Part shown: positions 45,670-52,463 of the stretch, piece by piece
How positions within the stretch are numbered: position 1 is the first letter of the stretch
How the letters are laid out: every line of letters begins with the position of its first letter
Source: Neolewinella aquimaris
GTDB lineage: Bacteria; Bacteroidota; Bacteroidia; Chitinophagales; Saprospiraceae
NCBI RefSeq assembly: GCF_014197245.1
Contig: NZ_JACIFF010000008.1
Coordinates: forward strand, 186,001-250,000
Reading direction: 5' to 3'
DNA length: 64,000 bases
The notes under the pieces: model-generated
The model's input: the letters and a program-made list of their open reading frames with translations, nothing else
Told to the model about the DNA's origin: nothing
Databases searched by the model: none
Position numbers and translations under genes: made by a program

Positions 45670-46549
45670 TTCCTCCCTCGACCGAGTCCTTTTTGGAGAT
45701 AATCAATTCTTCGGAGTCAACCATGCCTCGGATGAAAAATCCCGCGCTCAGGCCATGCGGTTTAAAGACGATCAATCCATCATCCGGGTACTAGATCAGG
45801 CCATCGACCTCGGAGTACGCACCTTCATGTGTACGACCCACGACCGAATTGCTAACATCTGTGACCACATACGGACACACCCCGATAGATACCGCTATTT
45901 CAAGGTCCTCCCCTGCATGCCCTACGCCCATAAGTACGCGAATGCAGTAACGGAGTTGGGAATCATGGGCACCATCAATCAGTACGTACCCGGCAGCATT
46001 TTCGGAACCTTCGCAAAGGGGGGCATGGCCATGGTCCAAGGCAACTACAGCAAGTTGATGCAGATCCTGATCGATGCGGAGATGAAGATGTTTGCAGGAA
46101 TCGACACACCCGTCATCTTCATCCAAAACGTACTGGTTGACATGATCCTGGGCCTCGGCATGTACGATGTATTCCGTGACTACGACGACTACATCCGGAA
46201 GAGATATGGCGCTGAACCCGGGTACATCACCATGAATATGCCCGACCTGGTGGATGCCCTGGAGTCAGTAGGAATCTACAATCCCATCATCTGTTCCTCC
46301 ATCAATAAGGCGGGTTTCCGCATGTCCGGCGGAATTGAGCGCAACGAAAGGTACCTCCGGGAAAAAACCTTTCGCCCCATTGCTATGCAAGTTCTGGCTG
46401 CGGGTACACTGAGGCCGAAGGAAGCATTTGCCTACCTCGCCCAATTTCCCCGCATCGAGTCGGTCCTCTTCGGCTCCAGCTCCAAGCAACACATTGCTGA
46501 AAACATTGAATTGATCGAAAGCACCTCTATGGTCGCCCAGGAAGTGTAA
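45659..46549 (+). CDS. Unassigned protein, aldo/keto-reductase or TIM-barrel-like, paired with the oxidoreductase
   Basis: Protein of 296 aa with no signal peptide or membrane segment. Segments such as VLFGDNQFFGVNH near the N-terminus, SIIRVLDQAIDLGVRTFMCT and the C-terminal FPRIESVLFGSSSKQHIAENIELIE recall aldo/keto reductase ordering, but the catalytic Asp-Tyr-Lys-His tetrad is not evident. The 11-bp overlap with the Gfo/Idh gene suggests a joint function in the last step of the locus. I do not assign an activity. Confidence 0.55.
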   Translation: MQLNSSLDRVLFGDNQFFGVNHASDEKSRAQAMRFKDDQSIIRVLDQAIDLGVRTFMCTTHDRIANICDHIRTHPDRYRYFKVLPCMPYAHKYANAVTELGIMGTINQYVPGSIFGTFAKGGMAMVQGNYSKLMQILIDAEMKMFAGIDTPVIFIQNVLVDMILGLGMYDVFRDYDDYIRKRYGAEPGYITMNMPDLVDALESVGIYNPIICSSINKAGFRMSGGIERNERYLREKTFRPIAMQVLAAGTLRPKEAFAYLAQFPRIESVLFGSSSKQHIAENIELIESTSMVAQEV

Positions 46550-46596
46550 CATTGGCGGCAAAATCATTTGCCCGAATCGCTCAACCGGTAAACGAA

Positions 46597-46643
46597 ATGG
46601 AGCACTGGTGTTACTCTTAGGTGTATTACATTCAGTGCTCCAT
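46597..46643. repeat. Perfect 11-bp inverted repeat downstream of the exopolysaccharide locus
   Basis: ATGGAGCACTG at 46597-46607 is repeated in inverse orientation as CAGTGCTCCAT at 46633-46643, with a 25-nt loop. There is no T-run behind it, so it is not a standard terminator. It lies between the locus end and the convergent 2-hydroxyacid dehydrogenase. It may be an mRNA-end stabiliser or a trace of a mobile element. Confidence 0.6.
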
Positions 46644-46746
46644 CCCAAATGTCCTCTTGAGATTGTTCCACACTGTCCCGAAAAGGAATACAACCCGGAA
46701 AGACGGGCGGTGCAGGGTCGGCTTGGAAAGCCTCAACCTTGGTTTT

Positions 46747-47655
46747 TTACACCTCATTTACCCGGTACACCGCCTCAACTTCCACCCCGCCCAAATGGTC
46801 CGCTACGTGCCGCAGCCCGCGGTCCGAGAGCTCAAAGAAGGTAAGCGCCGTGAGACTCGCCGCGTGGGGGGTGATCAGCACCTTCGGGTGATCGAGTAGC
46901 CGTTGGCGGAGGTCATCGTCCGCCGCGACCATCAGATCGCTGCCGTAGCCGCCGAGGTGGCCGGATTCGAGGGCCTCCAGTAGGGCCTGGGCATCCACGA
47001 CCTCACCACGGGCCGTATTGATGAGGAAAGCACCCGGCTTCATCCGCGACAGGGCGGCCGCGTCGATCATGTCACGGGTCTGATCGGTGAGGGGGACGTG
47101 CAGGCTTACTACGTCGCTATCCGCCAGTACCCGTTCGCGCTGAATTTGATTCCGACTTGCTCCGCTTATCTTCATACCCATTGCACCTGCGATCCCGCCC
47201 ACCTTTTGTCCGATGTCGCCCATGCCGATTATGCCCAGTTTTAATTGGCGCAGTTCCTGACCGGCGTAGGCATCACGGTAATTCCAGTTGCCCTGCTTCA
47301 CTTCGCGGACCAGGCGGTACATCCCGCGCACCAGCATGAGCATGAGCCCGATGGTGTGCTCGGCCACGGTGTCGGCATTGGCGCCCGGCACGTTGAGGAC
47401 CTGAATGCCGCGTGCGGTAGCGTAGTCCACATCGATGTTGTTCACCCCTACCCCGTTCCGGACGATCACGGAGAGGTGCGGACAGCGGTCGATCAACGCC
47501 CGGTCGACTTGCTCTTTGCCCCTCACGACAATGGCACGGACGGCGGCAAAATCTTCCGGCTCCTCCCCCGGCATCACGATGGTAAACCGGTCGGTCGGAA
47601 GGCGTGACAGCGCGCGTTCATCTACGGATTCTAAAATGTATACGACTGGCTTCAT
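46747..47655 (-). CDS. D-isomer-specific 2-hydroxyacid dehydrogenase
   Basis: Protein of 302 aa with the NAD-binding fold (LGIIGMGDIGQKVGGIAGAMG) and family motifs VVSLHVPLTDQTRDMID, LINTARGEVVDAQAL (catalytic Arg) and LITPHAASLTA (His). The overall form resembles phosphoglycerate dehydrogenase without its regulatory ACT domain. As the last gene of the minus-strand operon with an epimerase, an enolase-superfamily dehydratase and a VOC protein, it probably oxidises or reduces a sugar-acid intermediate, but the substrate is not known. Its ATG overlaps the VOC stop by 4 bp. Confidence 0.85.
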   Translation of the reverse strand: MKPVVYILESVDERALSRLPTDRFTIVMPGEEPEDFAAVRAIVVRGKEQVDRALIDRCPHLSVIVRNGVGVNNIDVDYATARGIQVLNVPGANADTVAEHTIGLMLMLVRGMYRLVREVKQGNWNYRDAYAGQELRQLKLGIIGMGDIGQKVGGIAGAMGMKISGASRNQIQRERVLADSDVVSLHVPLTDQTRDMIDAAALSRMKPGAFLINTARGEVVDAQALLEALESGHLGGYGSDLMVAADDDLRQRLLDHPKVLITPHAASLTALTFFELSDRGLRHVADHLGGVEVEAVYRVNEV

Positions 47656-48155
47656 CCTTTCTCCTGGCTCGGCGGGTGATAAAGGGTGGCGTTTTCGGCT
47701 TTGTAGCCTCGGAAATCGTTGCGCCCCGAGACGTAGAGGCCCTCCTCGTAATTGTCCTCCTCGAAGATCTTGGGATCGATCTCGTCGCCCGGAAAGGAAG
47801 TAAGCTCAATGAGGTTACCGGCCGGGTCGCGAATGAAGGCCTGCATGGCACCGTCGGGCAGCCGCCTCACCTTTCCCCAGGGCTCTATGTCGATGCGCCC
47901 CTGCTCTTTCATGCGCCAGTACATCTCGCTGAAGTCGTCGACCCGCACGCACAAATGTCCGCGAAAGCTACGACTGTCCTCCCATTCGCTCAGGTGCAAC
48001 TGGGTAGTATCGGTAATGCGAAAAAATGCCGTCGGATAATCGAAAACGAAGGCGGGAATCGGCTCCAGGCCCATCTCTTCTTCATAAAAACGCGCGGCCT
48101 CCTCTAGCTGGTCGACGATGAGGGTGACGTGGTTGATTTCTGCTATTTTGCCCAT
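47652..48155 (-). CDS. VOC-superfamily protein (glyoxalase/epimerase fold)
   Basis: Protein of 167 aa with vicinal-oxygen-chelate fold motifs. Putative metal ligands are the His in INHVTLIV near residue 9, the His in GHLCVRV and the Glu in NLIELTS. Substrate unknown. It lies between the dehydratase and the 2-hydroxyacid dehydrogenase in an operon that looks like sugar-acid breakdown. The 5' side (48156-48217) is a run of CT-rich short repeats on the coding strand directly before the ATG. Confidence 0.75.
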   Translation of the reverse strand: MGKIAEINHVTLIVDQLEEAARFYEEEMGLEPIPAFVFDYPTAFFRITDTTQLHLSEWEDSRSFRGHLCVRVDDFSEMYWRMKEQGRIDIEPWGKVRRLPDGAMQAFIRDPAGNLIELTSFPGDEIDPKIFEEDNYEEGLYVSGRNDFRGYKAENATLYHPPSQEKG

Positions 48156-48217
48156 GGGAAGGGGTTGAAGGGGTGAGGGATTGAGGAGGTGAGGGGAGGA
48201 AGGATTGAGGAGGCACT
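48156..48217. repeat. Purine/pyrimidine-skewed simple repeats before the VOC start
   Basis: The plus strand reads GGGAAGGGGTTGAAGGGGTG and continues as variants of GAGGGATTGAGGAGGTGA. On the coding (minus) strand this is a CT-rich tract ending exactly at the ATG at 48155. It resembles the tract before the VOC gene at 51029. Confidence 0.7.
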
Positions 48218-48227
48218 GACCCGTGAG

Positions 48228-49388
48228 CTAGACCCTGAATTTTTGGACGAAGTCGGGGTTGATCTCGAGGCCGAGGCCGGGGCGGGTGGGTTGCTGGATG
48301 CGTCCGTCGGCGACTTGGGGGGCTTCCTTGACGAGGTCGTAAAGTAAGGGGTTGCCGCCGAGGGAGTGCTCGATGTACACGGCCGAGGGGCTGCTAAAGG
48401 CCAGGTGAACGCCGGCCATGAAGGAGAAGGCGGAGCCCCAGCAGTGGGGAGCCAGTTCGAGTTGGTGGGTTTCGGCGAGGGCCGCGACGCGACGGGCTTC
48501 GGTGATGCCGCCCACGATGGCGCAGTCGGGTTGGAGGACGTCGACGGACTTGTGCTCGATCAGATCGCGGAAGTCGAAGCGGGTAAACTCGCTCTCTCCG
48601 GCGGCGATGGGGGTCGTGGTGCCGCGGCGGATCTCGGCAGTGCCGGCCTTGTTGTCGGAGGTGACGGGCTCCTCGAACCAGTATAGGCCCAGATCTTCCG
48701 TCATGCGGGCGAAGCGGCGGGCCTCGGTAACCGAGAACGTGCCGTGGGCGTCGACCATGATGTCGATCTCTTGGCCGAGGGCGCGGCGGGCCTCCTCCAC
48801 GCGGGCGACGGTTTCACGGACGGAATTGTCCATCACGCCGACCCGCATTTTGATGCCGCCGTAGCCGTGGTCGACGTAGCTTTTAAGTTGGTCGCCGAGC
48901 TTATCCACCGCGGCCCAACCCCCGCTGGCGTAACAGGGCATGGATTCGCGGCAGCTGCCCCCCAGTAGTTCGATGACCGGCACACCGAGGCGTTTGCCCT
49001 TCAGGTCCCAGAGGGCTGTGTCGATGCCGCTGAGGGCGGAGATGGTGGTGCCCCGGTTACCCAGAATGGGGAATACGCGGCCACGATCGCGGGCGTAGTG
49101 ATCGCGGGAGCCATTATAGACCGCTTCCCAGACGGCGGTGATATTTCCGGCTTCCATGCCTACGAGCTGGGGAGCCAGTTCCTGCTCAATGCAGGTGACG
49201 ATGGAGGCGCAGGCACCGGTGGCCCCGACGGCGGCCTTCGCTTCTCCGTAGCCGGTGTGGCCGTCCTCGTCGGTGACCTCTACCAGCGTCATGTCGAAGT
49301 GGGTGAGCTGACCGTAGTCGGAGCGCCACTGCCGGCCGGCGGGGATGGGGCAGCGGAGCCAGTAGGCTTTAATGTGTTTTATTTTCAT
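48228..49388 (-). CDS. Mandelate racemase/muconate-lactonising-like enolase-superfamily protein (sugar-acid dehydratase)
   Basis: Protein of 386 aa from the ATG at 49388; the longer frame to 49760 only reads through the previous gene out of phase. The proton-transfer K-x-R is in GGIKMRVGV; the metal ligands are in IMVDAHGTF (Asp), LYWFEEPV (Glu) and AAGESEF (Glu); the Asp-His pair is in LQPDCAIVGG and LAPHCWGSA. This is the mandelate-racemase subgroup pattern, commonly a D-galactonate, L-rhamnonate or similar acid-sugar dehydratase; the substrate cannot be named. The ATG overlaps the stop of the upstream epimerase by 4 bp. Confidence 0.87.
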   Translation of the reverse strand: MKIKHIKAYWLRCPIPAGRQWRSDYGQLTHFDMTLVEVTDEDGHTGYGEAKAAVGATGACASIVTCIEQELAPQLVGMEAGNITAVWEAVYNGSRDHYARDRGRVFPILGNRGTTISALSGIDTALWDLKGKRLGVPVIELLGGSCRESMPCYASGGWAAVDKLGDQLKSYVDHGYGGIKMRVGVMDNSVRETVARVEEARRALGQEIDIMVDAHGTFSVTEARRFARMTEDLGLYWFEEPVTSDNKAGTAEIRRGTTTPIAAGESEFTRFDFRDLIEHKSVDVLQPDCAIVGGITEARRVAALAETHQLELAPHCWGSAFSFMAGVHLAFSSPSAVYIEHSLGGNPLLYDLVKEAPQVADGRIQQPTRPGLGLEINPDFVQKFRV

Positions 49389-50269
49389 AGCAGGGGCAGC
49401 AGGGTTTCGGCGGATTTGCGCGTCAGGAAGGTGTAGAACTCCTCGGTCAGGGCCGAGCTGCCGTGGTCTTCGAGGAATTTGCGGGCCTCCTCGGTGAGTC
49501 CCTGCGGATCGGTGTCGATGCTGTCGGGGTGAGGGTTGGCGGGGGTACGGTCGACTGGAGCGGCGAATTCCACGGAGAGGGGACCCGTAAAGCCGACTTC
49601 CTTCAGCGTACCCACCAGTTCCGGCCAGTCGATCGCGCCCATACCGGGGGCCATGCGGTTGTTCTCGGCAACGTGGAAGCCGACGAGGCGGTCCTTCGCT
49701 TTCCGGATCGTGGCCAGCGGATCGGCCTCCTCGATATTCATGTGGAAAATGTCGAGGCACACGCCGCAGTCGGGTCCGGTAGCTTCGGCAAGGGCCAGGG
49801 CCTGGTCGCCGCGGTTGATGAAGTAGGTTTCGAAGCGGTTGATCGGCTCAATGCCCAGCTTTACGCCGGCGGTCTGGGCGAATTCGTAGCATTCCTGCAT
49901 GGAGGCCACGGCCCACTCCCACTCTTCTTCCGGGCGGGCACCGGGTACAATTTTTCCTACGGTGCCGGGCACCACGGAAACCATCTCGCCGTCGAGTTCC
50001 TTGACCATCGTGATGATGTCCTTCACGTACTGCACGGAGTTTGCGCGCTCGCCTTCGTCCGTCGCCAACAGGTTGCGTTCGCCGAGCATCAGGGTGACGG
50101 AACCCCAACAGTTGACATGGTACTTTTTCAGTAGACGGCGCACCTCCGCGGTATCGTAATCGGCGGGCGTCCCCTGTATTTCCAGGTATTCGTAGCCCAG
50201 CGGGGCGATGCGGGCGAGGGTGGCTTCGAGCGTCTCGGCGCGCATCCAGTTGTGTATGGCAAGTGGCAT
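49385..50269 (-). CDS. Sugar isomerase/epimerase, D-tagatose/D-psicose 3-epimerase-like
   Basis: Protein of 294 aa of the xylose-isomerase-like TIM-barrel family. Metal ligands follow the D-tagatose/D-psicose 3-epimerase order: Glu in LGIEPINRFE, Asp in CLDIFHMNIE, His in VGFHVAENNR and Glu in LSVEFA. It would interconvert ketose epimers or inositol-type compounds. It is the first gene of the four-gene minus-strand operon and overlaps the dehydratase by 4 bp. Confidence 0.82.
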   Translation of the reverse strand: MPLAIHNWMRAETLEATLARIAPLGYEYLEIQGTPADYDTAEVRRLLKKYHVNCWGSVTLMLGERNLLATDEGERANSVQYVKDIITMVKELDGEMVSVVPGTVGKIVPGARPEEEWEWAVASMQECYEFAQTAGVKLGIEPINRFETYFINRGDQALALAEATGPDCGVCLDIFHMNIEEADPLATIRKAKDRLVGFHVAENNRMAPGMGAIDWPELVGTLKEVGFTGPLSVEFAAPVDRTPANPHPDSIDTDPQGLTEEARKFLEDHGSSALTEEFYTFLTRKSAETLLPLL

Positions 50270-50464
50270 AGTGGGTGGTTAAACGGTTGCGTCGCAATAT
50301 AGGGCGGCGGGGCGCGGGTGCAAAGCAATTTGGCCACCACCATTAATGACCACTGGATACCCGAATTATAGGCGAGGAGCGAGACTACTTAATGGCAGTA
50401 CGGGGGCACAAAATCCGTGTGCCAATCCGTGGGAGACGAAGTCTATCCGTGGTGAAATAAATTA
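50270..50464. other. Intergenic spacer with degenerate ATCCGTG words
   Basis: Between the sugar operon start and the palindromic repeat block there is no gene. The words AATCCGTGTGCCAATCCGTG and ATCCGTGGTGAAATAAAT recur near 50416-50460, a short degenerate repeat common between Bacteroidota genes. No convincing promoter for the minus-strand operon was found here. Confidence 0.35.
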
Positions 50465-50600
50465 TTAGCGCTGCCGGAGGCGGCTTTTTGCTTTCGCGGT
50501 CAGAGACCGCATCGTACTTCCGCGGTCGGAGACCGCATCGTACATCGCTGCCGGAGGCAGCATCGTACGGGGCAGCATCGTACGGGGCAGCATCGTACTA
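50465..50600. repeat. Hairpin-unit repeat block ending in GCATCGTAC
   Basis: Five units end in GCATCGTAC: around 50510, 50545, 50570, 50585 and 50597. Stems include GCGGTCagagaCCGC, GCGGTCggagaCCGC and GCTGCCggaGGCAGC; the last two units are only GGGGCAGCATCGTAC. The block runs directly into the TAG stop (50598-50600) of the VOC gene at 50598-51029. It is unrelated in sequence to the other repeat arrays of the window. Confidence 0.75.
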
Positions 50601-51029
50601 GCTATCGTGGTTGAACATCCACTGCACGCCGTACTTATCCGTACACATCGCGAAGTAAGCTCCCCAGAAGGTATCCTGCAGTTCCATCGTGACCTTGCCC
50701 CCATCGGAGAGCGCGTGGAAGAGGCGGTCCACTTCCTCCCGCGAGTCGGGGGAAAGGGTGATGTGGTAATTGTTGCCCACCTTCACCGGCATGCCCATAC
50801 TCGGCGGTGAGTCGCTTCCCATGAGTAGGTGCCCGCCCATAATGGGGAGCTGTACGTTCATCACCAGCTGCATGTCTTCCTCCGCCAGCGAGGGCATCCC
50901 CTCCTGCGGTGGAGCATCGCCGAAACGGGAAATCCCGCCCTGAAACTCACCGCCGAAGACGGAGCGGTAGAAGGTAAAGGCTTCTTCGGTCTGGTCGGAG
51001 AAGTTGAGGTAGGTGGATACGGAGGCCAT
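50598..51029 (-). CDS. VOC-superfamily protein, PhnB/3-demethylubiquinone-methyltransferase-like
   Basis: Protein of 143 aa starting MASVSTYLNFSDQTEEAFTF, with the fold order FYRSVFGGEF, LMGSDSPPSMG and the C-terminal VQWMFNHDS typical of the PhnB-like VOC subgroup. Such proteins have no agreed activity. The stop codon directly adjoins the GCATCGTAC repeat block, and a CT-rich simple repeat tract precedes the ATG. Confidence 0.8.
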   Translation of the reverse strand: MASVSTYLNFSDQTEEAFTFYRSVFGGEFQGGISRFGDAPPQEGMPSLAEEDMQLVMNVQLPIMGGHLLMGSDSPPSMGMPVKVGNNYHITLSPDSREEVDRLFHALSDGGKVTMELQDTFWGAYFAMCTDKYGVQWMFNHDS

Positions 51030-51110
51030 GGGGGAGAAGGGGGTGAGGGAGTGAAGGAGTGAGGGAGTGAGTGAGTGAAGGGGTGAGTGAAGGGGTGAGG
51101 GAGTGCCTTA
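51030..51110. repeat. CT-rich simple repeats directly upstream of the VOC gene
   Basis: The plus strand contains many copies of GTGAGGGA/GTGAGTGA/GTGAAGGG within 80 bp, with a total of at least eight near-identical 8-9 nt units. On the coding strand it is a pyrimidine tract ending at the ATG (51029). The same style occurs at 48156-48217. Confidence 0.75.
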
Positions 51111-51138
51111 AATATAGAGGTTTAGGACTTTGCCGAAC

Positions 51139-51351
51139 GGTTCGTGGCGTCCCACGGTTCGTGGCGTCTCGCCGCGGTCACTATGGGTCAAGAGTCTACC
51201 GCGGCATAGCGGTTCGTGGCGTCCCGCCGCGGTCACTACGGCTTGAGAATAATCCGCGGCGAGGCGCCACGAACCGATACCGCCGCGGTCACTACGGGTT
51301 GAGAGTATGCCGCGGCGAGACGCCACGAACCGATACCGCCGCGGTCATCAT
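51139..51351. repeat. GGTTCGTGGC palindromic repeat family, locus 1
   Basis: Units starting GGTTCGTGGCGTC occur directly at 51139, 51156 and 51211, and inversely (ending GCCACGAACC) at 51254-51275 and 51310-51331. The direct core runs on to GCCGCGGTCACTA; the inverse begins CCGCGGCGAG. Each direct/inverse pair can form a hairpin of about 22 bp. The block ends with GCCGCGGTCATCATCACC, which also occurs at the second locus (58236 onward). Confidence 0.85.
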
Positions 51352-51406
51352 CACCACCTTTGTCCACCGTGCCCCGATTCGTACTTTACGTACAAATTCT
51401 CTATCC

Positions 51407-52447
51407 ATGCTTCGACTCTTCAGTGCTATATCCGTCCTCTGTATTGCTGCCTGTACCCCAGCCGGAGATGCGCAATCGGATCCCGTCCCGCAGACTGAAA
51501 GCTATTACTCTACCGAGGGCCGCGACGACATACTCTCCGGCGGGGCAAGGATGATTCCCATCACCACGCCGGTCGGGGAATTTCGGGTTTGGACCAAACG
51601 GGTCGGCAATAATCCCCGCAAAAAAGTACTGCTGCTACACGGCGGTCCCGGCGCAACCCACGCGTACTTCGAGGCTGCCGACAGCTACTTCCCGGGAGAG
51701 GGCATCGAATACTACTATTACGATCAACTGGAAAGCGGCAACAGCGACCACCCCAATGACCGCAGCCTGTGGACCACCGATCGTTTCGTCAGCGAGGTAG
51801 AACAGGTACGCACCGCCCTCGGACTTGACCAGAACAATTTTTACTTGCTTGGTCACTCCTGGGGCGGCATCCTGGCTATGGAATATGCCCTCGCCCACCA
51901 GGAAAACCTGAAGGGACTCATCATCTCGAATATGATGGCTTCGGTACCCGAGTACAACACCTACGCCCAGGAAGTCCTTGGCCCGAAAATGGACCCGGAA
52001 GTCCTTAAAGAAATCAAAGCCCTGGAAGCCGCGGAGGACTATAAAAATCCCCGCTACGAAGAGCTCGTCACCAACAACTACTACACCGAGCACGTTCTGC
52101 GCATGCCCCCGGAAGAATGGCCGGAACCGGTACTACGGGGCCTCGGCGGCATCAACTACGACATCTACCTCGCCATGCAGGGCCCCAGCGAGTTCGGTAT
52201 CATGAAGGGGGCCATTCTGGAAGACTGGGACCGCAGCGGCGACCTGAGCAAGATCACCGTCCCCACCCTCGTCATCGGCGGCGAGCACGACACCATGGAC
52301 CCGGAGTATATGGAATGGATGGCCGGCGAGTTCCCTAACGGGGAATACCTCTACTGCCCCGAAGGCAGCCACATGGCCATGTACGACGATCAGGAAACTT
52401 ACTTCGAAGGAGTTATCCGTTTCATCAACGCTGTAGATCAGCGATGA
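51407..52447 (+). CDS. Alpha/beta-hydrolase lipoprotein, proline-iminopeptidase-like
   Basis: Protein of 346 aa from the ATG at 51407. An open frame back to 51071 only translates the repeat block. The lipobox LCIAAC ends in Cys16. HGGPGATHAYFE is the oxyanion-hole region of prolyl iminopeptidases, GHSWGGILAMEYA contains the nucleophile Ser, and GGEHDTM plus PEGSHMAMYDD give the acid and His. It probably hydrolyses N-terminal proline peptides at the envelope, but related family members have other substrates. Confidence 0.85.
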   Translation: MLRLFSAISVLCIAACTPAGDAQSDPVPQTESYYSTEGRDDILSGGARMIPITTPVGEFRVWTKRVGNNPRKKVLLLHGGPGATHAYFEAADSYFPGEGIEYYYYDQLESGNSDHPNDRSLWTTDRFVSEVEQVRTALGLDQNNFYLLGHSWGGILAMEYALAHQENLKGLIISNMMASVPEYNTYAQEVLGPKMDPEVLKEIKALEAAEDYKNPRYEELVTNNYYTEHVLRMPPEEWPEPVLRGLGGINYDIYLAMQGPSEFGIMKGAILEDWDRSGDLSKITVPTLVIGGEHDTMDPEYMEWMAGEFPNGEYLYCPEGSHMAMYDDQETYFEGVIRFINAVDQR

Positions 52448-52463
52448 CCGGTGGGTGGCATAC

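Noticed and set aside
46608-46844. Small plus-strand frames downstream of the exopolysaccharide locus
   Set aside because: They overlap the inverted repeat and the start region of the antisense dehydrogenase and show no coding features.
48228-49760. 510-aa version of the dehydratase
   Set aside because: The added N-terminus is an out-of-phase reading of the upstream epimerase; the ATG at 49388 overlaps its stop by 4 bp and gives the family N-terminus.
51071-51406. N-terminal extension of the lipoprotein alpha/beta hydrolase
   Set aside because: It only translates the GGTTCGTGGC repeats; a lipoprotein signal begins at 51407.
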